Shown here: in pieces, positions 51,236-64,000 of the stretch
Layout of the letters: each line of letters starts with the position of its first letter
How positions within the stretch are numbered: position 1 is the first letter of the stretch
Assembly (NCBI RefSeq): GCF_963855985.1
Contig: NC_087095.1
Location: 8,876,001 to 8,940,000 of the forward strand
Direction: 5' to 3'
Length of the DNA: 64,000 bases
Source of the DNA: Ostrinia nubilalis
Lineage: Eukaryota > Arthropoda > Insecta > Lepidoptera > Crambidae
The notes under the pieces: model-generated
What the model was told of the DNA's origin: nothing
Database searches by the model: none
What the model saw: only the letters and a program-made list of their open reading frames with translations
Position numbers and translations under genes: made by a program

Positions 51236-54200
51236 TGGTATGTAGATTTTGCAACGCTTCTTTTCCTAAGGGTCGGGACGCTTATTCTGCAATAGGTTAA
51301 TAACCTGGGAACGTAGTAAAAGTGTGAATACTGAAAACAGAATTACTCTAGTACGGCGTGCCGCAACGCCCGCGACATTGCAGTGTTTTGATTTTATTTT
51401 GTCAATGTTTCGGGGGGTTTTAGGGTTCAACAAAAACTTTTGAAAACTGTCCGTCACTTTACAAACGAAATTATTGACTCTTTATTTGCAAATCAGTCTT
51501 AAGAGACTCAATACCTTAAGAGGTATGAAAGTAAGTTGAAAACGCTCCTGATAAAAATAATCGGCATAATTAGAATGTAAGAGAAATGATTGATAAATAA
51601 AAGGCACCGGCTCTATGAAAAAAATACACTCACAGTCTTGAGAAGTGAATATTAACCTGTTGGTAATGGATATTATAGTATTCAGAAATGTATTTTCTGA
51701 ACCGTCGAATCAATACCTACTTATAGAGAATCATCTGATGCAATAAATATACAGAACCCTTAGCACGCGAGTATGACTTGCACTCGGCTGATTTTTTTCT
51801 CGTTTTAGTTTACGATGTCGCTCTGTGAAAGCCAACTTTGTAACGTGCAGTGTAATCCAACTCGTAGCGTGATCATTTACCGCAAAAAGGTTACCTGAAA
51901 AGTTCTGGGTTTTGAAAATTTGCGTTTTTATACATTCTTTCTCTTTTATTCATAACTACCAGATAATTTTGTTTTAGTATTTTACAGTGCTTAATAAAGC
52001 TTCTTTTCTTACAGGTATGAAACTACTAAAGGCTTTTGTGCTTGAAACACAGGTATGCTTTTTACCCAATGAAATAAAATTGGCGTTCAAAAGGGTAGGT
52101 CCTTATTGCGTACCACACGGTAGCCAAAGTTCTTATCTTATTACTTCAACAACTCTGTAACTAACAATCATAACATTACAACTTGATCCAAAGAAAAGAA
52201 ACTTAGATAAATACCGGTAAATATTTATGACACAAATGTAACCCGGGTTACGGGCTCGGGAGAGCCTTAGATTTCTGGTGGAGATTCAGGCTCACGTCGG
52301 CATACGTGATGCTGGTAGCAATCTGTGATGCTGGCTCGGTTCCCGGTGCCATCAATCTTGTACTGTAGTCACGATTCCATCATATTCTGTAGTTGGGTGG
52401 AATAAACAAGTGAGGTCGAACCCCACGTCCAGACAAGTACTCCTAGATAGTTCTGGGCGCAACTTTATCACGTTTTCAAATCGAAATGGAATGTAAATCG
52501 AATATGCATGACAAAATGTGATATGTTGTAGGGTTTTTATTATTTATCCAGTTTGTAGTTTTCTAATATTTTGTATACATTAGTAAGTAATTGAATCATT
52601 AAGCCAACCTGTGATAGGTAAGTAACAATTTTTAACCTTGATTCAAAATAAGTATACATAAACACTTATGTAGATAAGTACGTTTCAAATTACCCATTTT
52701 TAATTTTGTGTTGACTATTAATTACTTACCCTGAAAGCATTATTAATGATTTAATCACGTATTTTTAACCAAGCCTTTGTTGAGCTGAGGCGGGAACATT
52801 AATTACATAGAAAACTAGGAACACGTAGCAGTCTGGTTAATAAATGTTGTAAGTTTTCTAATGATGAAACTTTGCTTATAGACTGTAATGCTTGGTTAAT
52901 TACCTGTCAGATTTTGCCGCAGTTGCAGGTACTGTATAGGACTCTACAATAACGAATAGGTTTATGCTTATAAGGATCTACGATGCCGCAAATAGTAGAC
53001 ACTCTCTTCATATTCTTACTCCGTAGGTAGTTAAAGCTAAAGCATAACTTAACACCTAAATAACCTTAATAACCCACACGTCACAAAAATCACACACGTT
53101 ATAATGCAAATACTAAACGTAACTGACTCGTAAAACATATTCACAAGGCTCAATGTAATTATTCATGGGGCTAAAATAAACGTCGTGGCTGTTTACATAA
53201 ATTCCACTTTATAGGGGGACGATATATTTACTCATAGCTAACAACATAAAAGGAGTGACCTTGACAAGCGAAGTTTTCGTTAAAAATAAGTCATTATAGA
53301 CCGCCGTATTCAGGGGTGGAAATATAGAACGAAAATAGTATAGAAGTGTTGAAACTATCCTAGATAAACAACTGAATTTTGTGTCTTTTTACACGACTGC
53401 GCCACAAGGAGGGTTATGTACTTACTCTAATCAAGATGGTAGAATTAGTGAATGTGATTTTCAACAGGTTCCTAACTGAAAATCCTAGTTAGAATCTTAG
53501 TTTTAGACGGCTAGATAATGAAGCTTAGCTAGGTGGCTAAGATATAAAGCTTAGCCGCCATGTGGGAAATCCTTATCTGCAATGAAATCTGCAGACAAAG
53601 AGAGATTATACTCTCTGCAGATCTGTGCTCTCTCGTGATAAAAACATTGGCCCATCGCTTTTAAACCTTATTTATCGACTTCTTCAACTATTAGACAAGC
53701 GTTTTGTGTACACAACCAAAAAGTTATGTCAGTGTCCATTGAAATAGAGAACATCTTTCTCGTGATAAAAACAATACCTCATTTATTTTTTTACACGTTT
53801 TTATGCCTCTACCTATTGAACTTTTTCAATTTTTGGACAAGCGTTTTGCGTACACTGCCAAAAGGTTATGTCAGCTGAAATCCAGAACTATCAAAGGTTA
53901 ACTTCTATAGTTTTTGCTCACGCGCGGAACTGGATCGAACGCCGCGTGACCTCACCGCGCTCGTCGCTTACAACGAGACTAATCGATTTCCACGTAACAT
54001 TTAACATTCCACCGTGTAATAGCAGAATGAAATGGGCTAAGGGCTAATAGACTTGCTTGGAAGATGTTTGGTGTAGTAGGAGAAATAGGGGAACTCTACG
54101 TTTAAGTGTAATTGGAAATGCTCGCTTCTGAGCAACTTTGCTCACTCTCCTCCGCCATTGTTCGTGACACGAATGTCACATGCATGATTATTTCTTGTGG

Positions 54201-54729
54201 GAAAATCATAACAAAATAAGGAGTTTTATCCATTTACCTACTCTACAAAATAATATGTACAAAAGTAGGTATATCAGTGATTAAAATCCTTATAGGAAAG
54301 ACTGAAAAATCTTAATTTTCAAAGCTACACTTTCGTAAATGTAACCATTCATTCGACACGTGTAGAAATGGAAAACAAAATTGGCACGTGCCAATTTCTT
54401 AATTGAATTCACAAACTATGCAGCATGCATGACAGCTATATTTAAACGATACAGTAGGTATATTTGCAGATAACATCGTACCTACACTATCAACTACTAT
54501 ATTATTTAAGGGCGCCCGATCTGCATATCGCCCAATTTTAGGCAGTAAACATTAATAAACTGCCGAATTTTAGACGCTTTGCATGTTAATGTGGTTTAAT
54601 ATTAATTTCTATAAAATCGCTGAAGCCATTATCACAGTTGGGTTCAAATATTATCCACTTCATTGAACGTTACGTTATCATCTAAAATAACATGTAAAGC
54701 GATTTTAAACACAATGAAAGTTTAACACA
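51236..54729 (+). other. Intronic or intergenic DNA with a diverged ~125-bp tandem duplication
   Basis: No gene recognised. Two diverged copies lie at about 53631-53740 and 53757-53876. They share TCTCGTGATAAAAACA, GACAAGCGTTTTG(T/C)GTACAC and AAAAGTTATGTCAG / AAAGGTTATGTCAG. Confidence 0.5.
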
Positions 54730-54980
54730 AATAGAGAAGAGGAAGGCATAGCTCGCAAGATTGCCATAAGTGGCAGTGGGCGGAGCACAAAGCTCTCGAA
54801 AAGCAAAAGTTCTCGAATGGCAGCCAACCACGAGACTTAGTGAGGCAAGTCTCCCACAGCACTAGGTGAACCGACGATCTGGTAAAGGTTGTGGTAAGCA
54901 GGTACCTGGACGCGCACAGGGCCGGTCTTTGTGCATGGAAATCCATGGGGGAGGCCTGCTTTGTCGAGCAGTAGGCGTCA
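54730..54980 (+). mobile_element. RTE-like LINE ORF 3' end
   Basis: On the plus strand AAGTGGCAGTGGGCGGAGCA, then AGGTGAACCGACGATCTGGT and GTACCTGGACGCGCACAGGG lead to GGGGGAGGCCTGCTTTGTCG and AGCAGTAGGCGTC. This is the same C-terminal segment as at 42384 (KWQWAG..., then R-W-T-D-D-L-V-K-V), with frameshifts and a premature stop. The minus-strand open frame over it is a shadow. Confidence 0.75.
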
Positions 54981-56212
54981 TTTAGCTGAAACGAAGGGAC
55001 TTTTGGTGGACATTTCTAAACAGGTATTTTAAATTCTGTCAACCTAAACTCTGTAGCGTCTTTAAGTAGTTGTGATGACTACAATAAAAAATGTGTAGTT
55101 TGATGTGCTATCTGTACAAACGCGTTATAACCGCTGTTGCCCGCTTCATCCAGAATGCAAATGAGTCCCGTCGCATGCGCGCTTCAGCGCCACTTGTACG
55201 ACGTCGCGCCGCCCTTGGCACGGATTGCGTAAGGCGTACGCGAACAAACATTGTTCAATACGACTCGATAAACTAACCGACCGATACACAATATTTCAGC
55301 ACTAATTTAATGAACGTCGTGACTTGCTCGGACTCTTACTATATGGCTAGCTCTAGAGTGGTCCCAACTCATCTCATCTACGTCCTAGGTAACGTTCAAT
55401 AGTCTCCTTCAATGCATTAGGTACATAGGGCTCTCCTCATGAACACAATATTTTGTCCTACCTTTGGCTGGTCGCATCTAGCTACCTCGAAAAATAACAA
55501 GCTTACTTTCGCAGTCATAAACTATAAACGACGAACGTAAAACAAAGAGTTATAAAATACTCATAAAATTAATAGGTATATCAGTTTACTATTCATGATC
55601 GGGGTTTCAAGTATTCTAAGTCCTTCGAAACAAATCAGTTTTGTAGGCAAAAATACAGACAAATGAATAAAATATAAGAGCACGCATGTGAAACCACAGC
55701 TGGATTACAAATATTAATAACTGTAATACAATAAGCCTACTACGCGATAATAACCCCTATAATATTAGGCCTAGCTAGATTATAGTGGTTACATTGGAAT
55801 GCACGGGTAATGGCTTGTCATTCCATTAAGTTTCGCAAACAAATTATTGTGTCTAATTCCGCTTAATGAAGATCATCTTGACAGCGCCGAAATAGTTGTT
55901 GATTAAACCAGAAGTAGGGTGAGTGCGTTAATAAAAAATGATGGACTGGGTCGGTAGTGTGAGTGAGTGGTGTTTGCGGTTACTAGTGATGTACGGACGG
56001 GTAGTTAGCTACACCAACTTGGCTAGATTAACTCTTGGTTAACAGCTAGACCCTCATAAAACTAGTAAGTAGACTTATCAGCCAGAAATCGCACGATTAG
56101 ATTGGTAAACACATTTTTACATACATGAAAATATTTGTTGACAATTATTACATTTAGATAACGTACTAAGTACCTAGATCCTATTAGTGCTCTTACATCT
56201 TGCATGTCTATT

Positions 56213-56334
56213 AGGATCAGTAGTACCATCTTATTTTAACGTTAACAAACGTCAAAAATCTGTCAAACTCCATTAAAAAAAAACAAAAGTCATCGTTATA
56301 GGTACGGTTAAAGTTAGGTGGTACAACTCAGCCG
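56213..56334 (-). mobile_element. AGGCTGAGTTGCACCA MITE, copy 4 (inverted, diverged)
   Basis: Reads on the minus strand. GGTGGTACAACTCAGCC at the right end corresponds to the canonical left end, and AACGTCAAAAATCTGTCAAA is the centre. It has an A-rich expansion (ATTAAAAAAAAACAAAAG) and a degraded far end. Confidence 0.78.
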
Positions 56335-57080
56335 AGGTACTTACTTGACAGCCTTCACTTTATTACATGGTCTGCAAATCATAATTCAAACTGATATTGC
56401 AGCATAGTTTATCAACAACAACTTAAAGCATGCTAAACAAACATCCCCTGTTTGCATTTCACACCTGCCAAGTAAAGGTGGGTTATTTAAGTAGACCACG
56501 CTACGTCTCTAGCCGGCATCCATTAGGCAATTTCCCGTGGTCGCATTATTCCCGCCAGACGTTTTGACACATCCCGCATCTCCCCAGAAGGCACCATTTG
56601 TCAGTAAAAGAATGGCTTTCTCGGGTTTGTTATGGTTATTGTCTTTATTAGCCTGAATATTGTACGCGTTGTATTGTTGACTCGGGAATTAGGGATTATT
56701 TTGCGGGTTAAGTTAAATATTTGAAGAGATTTCATGTGACAATTTCCAGATGATGACTTAATCAGATCATTAAAAGAATTTAAATAAAAAATTGTATGAC
56801 TAGGCTAAAGCTTTTAAAACGCAAATCACATATTCAAAAAGTTTATTGCTTCCATAATACATAATATGCATATATCGCATAACATAATAAGTATTACGTG
56901 CTTGTTTAGCACTAAATAAATAGGTAGATATCACTTATGCTTAAAAATAGACTTACATAACAATTTCGCAAGCATAACAGCTCACAACATAAACACATTT
57001 CAGGAAAATTGCAAAATAAGCCATTGTTACTGAAAGCTGGTTTAGAAGATGAAATAAAACATAGAAGCTGCTCTGTGTGC

Positions 57081-57210
57081 TTAGTGCGAGTTTACATTGA
57101 ACGTCATCGCTATGCGATTGCGTCAAACAACCTATGAAGATTTTAGTTCTTGAAAGTATCCGCTGGGGACGCTGTTGCTAGCGAGGACGTTTAATGTAAA
57201 CTCGCACTAA
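57081..57210. mobile_element. 130-bp MITE with 23-24-bp inverted ends
   Basis: TTAGTGCGAGTTTACATTGA at the left and TTAATGTAAACTCGCACTAA at the right are inverted with one mismatch over the ends. The unique centre includes GCTATGCGATTGCGTC. Noncoding. Confidence 0.87.
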
Positions 57211-58732
57211 GTACTCGTACAGTGCTGTGAACTTATTGTACTATGTTCATACCGCAATGTCAAACATACATGTTAATCTCTTTCACATACGTCCAATTCA
57301 CTCGGCAGTTGCGGATTATTGTTGTATCTACTCGGATCGGTTCACGAATGAAAAATGAAAATCCTGTAACGCATACGCCGACCACGAGCGGTGTTTTATT
57401 GATGAAAATAAATGGGTAAAGTATAATTTACATTATATGGACAGCCATAGTTAATCTCATCTCTATTAATTATGACTCTCATCATGTATCATCATCGTCA
57501 TCATCGTACCTTTTTAGGGTTTTGTACCCAAGGGGTGTAAACGGGACCCTATTAAGTAGGTACATCACCAGTGTCACCAGGCTGTAGGTATCTCATGTTA
57601 TTTAGACAAATAAAATTTTCACAAATGAAGTATTTCTTTGCCGCTAAAACAACAAACACTAGAAACAGAATACAATAAATTCCTACTTAAAGGTTACTAA
57701 ATTAGTTGATCGCATCAAATTGTTTTTAACACTTCTATGCGTTTCCTTCAACCTTCAGGGCTGAGATGGAAATGTCATCGGCCCCTCCCTAATTACATTA
57801 CACAATTACGCCACCCTATTTTATTTAGGCCCTTTAAAAAAACTTCCTCAAATTCTCAAGGCCCTGTTTTATTATAGCAATTTTAATCGGCCTTGCTTTG
57901 AAGAGATGATTACCATTGCTATGTTAATAAGCACATTAAGTGGTAAATAAAGGACGCTTTTAATGCATATTTTTGTTTTTGTAAACAATAACAAGATTGT
58001 TTGCAAGCGGCGCAAAAAACTTAATTTAAATTGGTGACCCCACAGTATTTTGACCAATCAAACGCCTCTTTTACTCTTAAATGAAGATTCACAATAATGT
58101 ATCATTAATACAGGCTATAAAAGCTTTCTAGAATAAATCCAATAACAACCACAAACGTACAAATACAGCGGGTCTACCGCAAGTTACACACTTCAGACAC
58201 CCAGGTGCCAACGATTGAGCCATTTGCGACTCGTAAACCACCCGTTTGACAATCAGCTAGGTACTGAATAACTGAATAATTTAGCGCTTTAATCAACCCT
58301 GTAATTGAGAAAGTTCACGTACATTTGAACTAGGCTAATTTGCGCCTCGGATTAGGTTCCAAATGAACCCGCTATTCATAAGCGAAAACGAGCTGCCATT
58401 TCAGAGTTGCGATGGAAATTTCGTATCCGAATATAAAATCACGAACCCAAAATGCAAAATAAACAAAAAACACATTTGGTAAACGAGCATTCAGAATTCA
58501 GATAACGCCCCACAACAAATAACAGCGTTTCCCATTAGTGGTAATAAATTTACGACCACATACATGCAAAAATGTATGATATAAACTTATTTTTTTTACT
58601 GTTTAACATTGTTTCTGGTGACGTAGACGCACTACCTACGTTTCTGACTTACGAGTACATAATTTGAGCAGCATTCTTCTCTTTGAAAGAGTGTTACCCA
58701 TAGAGTAACTAAACTAAGTGTTGCCTACACCA

Positions 58733-58851
58733 ATGCCCGTTTTCTCCATCAATCCCTAATTTTTAAGTGACCCCTGTGAAAACAAAATTCCTGTTATGTG
58801 CTACCATAGGGGTCACTTAAAAATTAAGGATTGATGGTGAAAACAGGCGTT
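58733..58851. mobile_element. 119-bp foldback MITE with ~42-bp arms
   Basis: The left arm has CCATCAATCCCTAATTTTTA, then AGTGACCCC. The right arm has GGGGTCACTTAAAAATTAAG, then GATTGATGG. The match continues outwards through CGTTTTC / GAAAACAGGCG. The loop is about 30 nt. Confidence 0.87.
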
Positions 58852-59490
58852 AAAGAATAACATGTGTTTTTATTTATTATCTCGTTTTTGTAACATGTTT
58901 GAATCTTGGCCCATTCTTGCTCTGCAGCTTCTGTTTAATCAAGTAGCAAACCAAGTTTGTTATTTTATCAAAATGTTTACATGCATTACAAACTACTTAT
59001 GTTTGTCTTTGTACAGACCCTGACTGGGTTTGTGGCTTTGTCGTTATGTTAATCAACCCCGGAGAACCTTTAATCGCAACTTCAAGTATACATGGGACTC
59101 TTGCTAAGTTTGTTTTGAACCCCAAATTGGGACTACTAACTTGGCTACTAAAAATCGTTGGCAGATTTTGAAATATGTATACTTACTTCGATACACGAGC
59201 ATGAATTTCATACGGTTGGATCCATAAATCAATCATACTCGTAGCTACCGATACTGCTATTCTGTGAACAAAAGTACAAAACCTCAATATCATTACCGTT
59301 TGTGTTTCTCACATCAAACAACTGCACCGAAACCATGCGCTATCCATCAGGGCGATTGCTATCCGCAGCGAGAACATCGGAAATAAGTTTTGCTCTTTTA
59401 GCGTTCCGTCCCGATCGCTCGGTTCCGCCAGGACTTTGTTAGAATTCCCTGGAGTCGGAACGGGGCCAAACTTGACCCGTGAAGTAGATC

Positions 59491-59700
59491 TTTTTTTTTT
59501 TTTTTTTTTTTTTTTTTTATTATCCACAACGAGGAAGCTCTTGGCCTGTATCTCACCTGATGGTAAGTGACGATCAGGCCGAAGGTGGAAGCGAGCTTCA
59601 CCCGGAATCCTCAACCACGGAGGAACTGGCTATCTTACCTCTAACTGCCGGAACACAACAATGCTGTTAACATTGTTGTTATGGCGACAGACTCATTTTA
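59491..59700 (-). mobile_element. Retroposon 3' region, antisense, with 28-T (poly-A) end
   Basis: A T run at 59491-59518 followed by CCACAACGAGGAAGCTCTTG, CTGTATCTCACCTGATGGTA, AGTGACGATCAGGCCGAAGG, AACCACGGAGGAACTGGCTA and CATTGTTGTTATGGCGACAG. This is a common lepidopteran repeat in reverse orientation, so the T run is its poly(A) tail. The Lys-rich minus-strand open frames are translations of the tail. Confidence 0.65.
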
Positions 59701-60897
59701 TTTCAATTTATAAAAACTTGAAAATCTAAATGTAGTTAAAGTGTATGTGTCTGACAACAAAAGATGTCGCTTTGAAACATTAAATCAGGTAGCACGAGAA
59801 ATATTCACATAAATAGTAACAATCAAAATTTGTAACTAATGACGTTATTAACCTAGCTTGTTTTCTAACACGGGAAATTTCCTCTTTATTTTGAAAATTT
59901 TGCACGATAAAACAGCCCAAGGACGTAAAAGATCTTCAAAAGCAACCCGTATTTTTATCTTAAGAGTGACATCATGACTCATTAAACTTTATAATATCCC
60001 CGCCCTTTGCGAAACTACCTCCATTTCAGTCAGGTGTTGACCGAAACAGAGCAACGCTGAAACTTTCGCAATATTGTACGCGAGACAACGCAAGTTTGCG
60101 ACGCGAAGAGGAAAATAAGCAGTTGTGTAATAAGGTGTCTTCATAGTAGAGTAAAGGAGAGTTCACAGTCACTGGTATTCGTTTGGCGAACATTCGTTGC
60201 GTGAGCGCTTGAGGCACAATCTTCGGCGAAACGAACAGTTTAGTAGTCATGAGAGACTGGGCGTCGCATTTCCAATGGGCGAAAACACGTCAAGTTTTTA
60301 ATTTGGTCCTGCTTTCATTTGTTTTCTGCGCTATTCTTTTTTCTTTAGCTTCACTACGAAATATTTGCATGCCCAAAGCATAGAAGTAGGTACGGTGTAT
60401 ATGGTACTAAAACTCCAGTTGGCACGAGAAAAAATGAGTTACGCAATTCATCTTTTATAGTACAAAAGCTCTCGCAACGAATGCTCGCAACCAAATTGCT
60501 ACGCAAATTCTCACCGTGAGCACCACCCCTAATATACACATTGTGGTATCTACGAAGATGCCTCTCCGGCGGTTTCGTGAGAAAACATATGATTGATGAT
60601 TTCTATACAAAGTTTCGGCTCTAACTTGTAGGACGAAAATACGCAATAATATTTTGACGTGCGAGTCGTAAACGGAACCTCACTTCTTTTTGTCCTTTAT
60701 TTATTTTGTGATATGACTTCATCAGAAAGGTTTATAACAAAACAATTTGTAAATCATTTTTAAATGGAGGATTTTATTAAAACGCATTTTAGGATACTCG
60801 TAGTAATAGAGATGTTCCTAATGAAAATGCAAACCTGAAGATATTACATATTGAAGCCGTTTTATAAAACTTTGCCCATTTTAAAGCGCCAAATTAA

Positions 60898-61956
60898 CCC
60901 TTCATTTGGCAAGATACAAATTGTTTGATTTTTTCAATAAAATCTATTTAGACCTAATTGTTACTATCAAATTAAGTTAAGAAAAATAGTAAAAAAAATA
61001 TTTGGTTGGTATTTTCGCGAAAAACGATTGTTGCTTATTTACCACATTGCCAAATAGGGGTACTTAAATAAAACATTGAGATATATTATAGAATTAATTT
61101 TTTTATATGAAAATCTTAAAAAAATCAATCGTATTTCACATTTTATGCATTAAACTTTTTTTTGGCCATTTTCGCAAAGTCGATAATGACCTTTTTCTCC
61201 AACATTTGATAGATGACGTATGTCATCATACTTCACGATCAATATGCCGAGCCAAGGTTGGCTTTTTATTTTCTCTTTAGCTTCTGAAACTGGTATGTTA
61301 CCGTTATCTGCTATAGTTGTTGACTTCAACGCAAGAAAAATGTGTTTATCATTTAATTTAGTTCAGCGGTATAAGTGTGAAGACAAACAACACAGAGACA
61401 GACAGCAAATTCTTCCTCTCTCCTAAAATGCTGTGCCCGACAGGGTCCGTAATTGCATCAAAAGTAATTACTATACCATCTCTATAACATTATTCATGTA
61501 ATACATGATTGATTTATTGTGTATTGACACTCTTTTGTATTAACAAAAAGCTAAACCTATTTTGTTAGATGTTTGGCACTGTTGCTTCTAGGCAACATCG
61601 AGGTTCGGAAGCATGTCATGTATTAGAAAACACAGTTTCTACGACAAATATTGCTTTATATGATTAGTTTGATTTATTATGAATTAAATTTAGACAAAAC
61701 AAAAATAATTAGAGATGATAAAATAGTACAAAATCATAAAACTTCCGTCTTTGTTATTCTCATTGCGCGTCATCTTGGCGTCTGACAGAAAAATGGATAT
61801 GAAATCACTCAAAACTCAGTCGACGACCGATTTACTAGTGTTTTGCTGAACTAAGCTTTGTAACAAAATCGAATGATTTGCACAAAACTTATTATTTGGT
61901 GCTGTAGAAATATTCAAAGTGGTTGTTGCTTAAAAGCATCACTGCCAAATGAAGGG
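60898..61956. mobile_element. 1.06-kb piggyBac-type element, nonautonomous
   Basis: The ends are CCCTTCATTTGGCA and TGCCAAATGAAGGG, a perfect 14-bp inverted repeat, flanked by TTAA at 60894-60897 and 61957-61960. A CCC start and TTAA duplication are piggyBac hallmarks. A second TGCCAAATAGGGG-like motif near 61048 may be a subterminal repeat. The open frames inside are under 70 residues and show no transposase motif, so it relies on a transposase from elsewhere. Confidence 0.87.
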
Positions 61957-61960
61957 TTAA

Positions 61961-64000
61961 ATAGTTTCGCGGTCCTCGAACTAATAAATCCAAAGAACAC
62001 TATCTCGAAACACGATGATGCCATTTAATTCAACTTGGCGACACATTAGGAGCGTCACGGGCGAAGTTGAGCCATTGTGAAGAAAGTTGTGACAAGCTAA
62101 GAGCCCTTGCAAGATGAGAGCGCCCTCTAGCTGGGGCTCTCGTAAAACTACTATCGCGACCACTTAACCGGCCTTAGTTTACACGTTCGCTTATTACGAC
62201 CAGTCGTTAGCAGTTTTAACGTGTCTACCTTTAACATAACCATTTTATCAACGAGGCATATGAATGAATGCTTGTAGAATATAACGGTAATGCGTGGGAT
62301 TAACATTTAACTTATGGCCGATACTTATGTTAAAATGTATTAAATACTAAAGTCTCCAATGTACATACATACATAGTGCTATCTGTATAGATGGAGTATT
62401 GGAGTATTCCAAAGATGTTCGTTTTCCTACAAACGAATCGCTCGATACCGCTATCTACAATTTCTACGTAGACCACTGTAACTTACAATGCAACGACTAC
62501 GAAACCCTGCCATGACTACGAATAAGCTACGAAATCTTAATCATGCTTACGAACTACGAAATAACGATTCAGCTTTTTTATCTGTTTGTTCAATAAAATT
62601 GTACATAATTAAACATTTATAATATTTTTTAGAATACAAAATTGAAAATGAGTAATAAACAGGTCTACCCAGTACCTAAATACAAACAACTGAAGATCAA
62701 CGTAACAAGACGTCAAAAATAACAGGAACAAAGAAGAAAATGTAGGTTACCATCCATATTTTTGTATTGTGTCTCACCTTCAAGATAAATATTAAATTAA
62801 GATAGAACAAAGAAAGTGTGAAAAGCTGCCCCAGAAACTTATTCCGGAAGAGTGAGCGCGCTCTTTACGGGGGAAAGGGCACCTGTCTCGCATTACCCAC
62901 ACATTTCATCATGTCTTACATGGCGGCGTTTTTCTTTGATCACGCGATACCGAGCAAACTACTCATGTAAAGGACATGTCACTCAAATGGGCCATTTTAT
63001 CAAAGTTAAATTGATTGTAAAGGGTTCTTTCCGCGCCAGTGACCTTATTGAATCACATTGAGCTGTAGTTTTACATTGTTTTTGGAATCGTTCTATTTAG
63101 AATAACGATTGATCCCGATTTAAGATATGGGTTGGGTGTGTACACTGTTATCCAGGATAAAAGGAGGATGAAATAAGAGTTTACAAGAAAAATAACTAAC
63201 CAATTTCTTGATCTCAAAACTTGACGTGTTGAAGGAGAAGAGATTTGGACGTCATTCTAAAGTTTCATTTTTACGCTTTATCCAGAATCACCCGTAATAC
63301 ATTTTCTCATTTTATCTTCATCAATTGACTCCGTGACAAATCAATTCAGGCAGCATCCCGTTTTATAACCTAACAAATTGGCCGTGCCATTTTTTGATTG
63401 ATGAGAACGGAGTGAGGCGGAGAGCCGACAAGCTATATCATTAGCCCTCTGCCATTGAGGACATTTTCTCGTTATCACAGACGCCATTCCAAGGGGTTAT
63501 TAAATCGGCACGCGGGGACGATACCATATCAAAGGGGGTTGCGTCATTAATGTAAACATCACGCACTATCGGAACGCAAATACGTCTTTGGTATTTTCGA
63601 CAAAGAAGTAGACAATAACTTTTGGCCTTTTCGTGAGTAGGTACTCCTAACTGTTTGTGTTAAACAGAAACATTGTTTGTTTTGAAAAATATGCAAAACA
63701 TGTTTGTAGAGAAAAGCTTACTCTGCTAGATTATTTTCAGTGGGAAACATATTTATTTCTGAAAATCTCGTGTTGTTTTTTTTAAGAAGAACCTTTTAAC
63801 TATGATTATTTTGTTCAGAGGTTCCTTTTTCGTTACGCTCGTGTGAGTAGAATATACTTGAGACATCTCGGATTCGCATTTCCAAGATTTTCCTTTTTGG
63901 TCAGGAAGAGGATATTAGTGGCTAACTATCAAAGTCGGCGAGCTGAGCGGGCAATCATTACCAGGCAATCAGGACCGACAAATTGCTGTCAGCGGTCAGC
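61961..64000 (+). other. Intronic or intergenic DNA
   Basis: No gene or repeat recognised. A run of CTACGAA-type motifs at 62470-62560 is of unclear origin. Confidence 0.35.

Noticed and set aside
52240..52450. tRNA-derived SINE suggested by GGTCGAACCCC
   Set aside because: The B-box-like motif is imperfect and I could find no A box or tail at the right distance.
59309..59614. Lys-rich minus-strand open frames
   Set aside because: Translations of the poly(A) tail of a retroposon.

Overview
The window looks like a piece of a lepidopteran (moth or butterfly) nuclear chromosome. It is AT-rich, genes are split by GT-AG introns, and transposon debris typical of Lepidoptera is dense. That debris includes R1-clade and jockey-like LINE 3' ends, RTE-like fragments, many MITEs, and repeat tails of the ACCGACTTCAAAAA type. 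No prokaryotic-style operon is present, and almost every long open frame in the intervening DNA is chance or transposon-derived.

The one clearly recognisable host gene is on the + strand between about 7.0 and 16.0 kb. It is the 3' half of a poly(C)-binding-protein / mushroom-body-expressed (mub) type triple-KH RNA-binding protein. Four exons are visible: a likely upstream exon ending at 7120, then 9654-9747, 10085-10212 and 10878-11032. The last two encode KH domain 3, with its GKGG loop split by an intron. After 11032 the sequence offers two phase-compatible terminal exons: 12248-12560 (103-residue Ser/Ala/Leu-rich tail) and 15937-16021 (short tail ending in KAPIH). KH1 and KH2 must lie before the window.

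Positions 1-7064 hold a tandem array of a ~174-bp unit (17 unit starts counted) ending directly against the likely mub exon. The array has been hit by a 5'-truncated R1-clade LINE (1777-2990, 18-bp target duplication) and by a hAT-like element (3642-5704, 8-bp target duplication) that itself contains a palindromic mariner-like element (3969-5632, TA target). Two small MITE families have been amplified with the array, and a 492-bp higher-order repeat is visible. The GC-rich half of the unit reads in frame into the mub exon, so the array may have grown out of an exon/intron boundary.

From 16.0 to 23.7 kb there is AT-rich 3'-UTR or intergenic DNA with a 1.38-kb foldback element. At 23.8-24.35 kb a GC-rich block has a TATA box, an initiator 30 bases downstream and a good splice donor. 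It is the likely promoter and noncoding first exon of another + strand gene. The rest (24.35-64 kb) shows no coding exon I can support and would fit a very long first intron. It contains MITEs with TTAA targets (piggyBac type), a four-copy MITE family, a jockey-like LINE 3' end with a 51-A tail, RTE-like scraps and a near-perfect 144-bp-arm palindrome.
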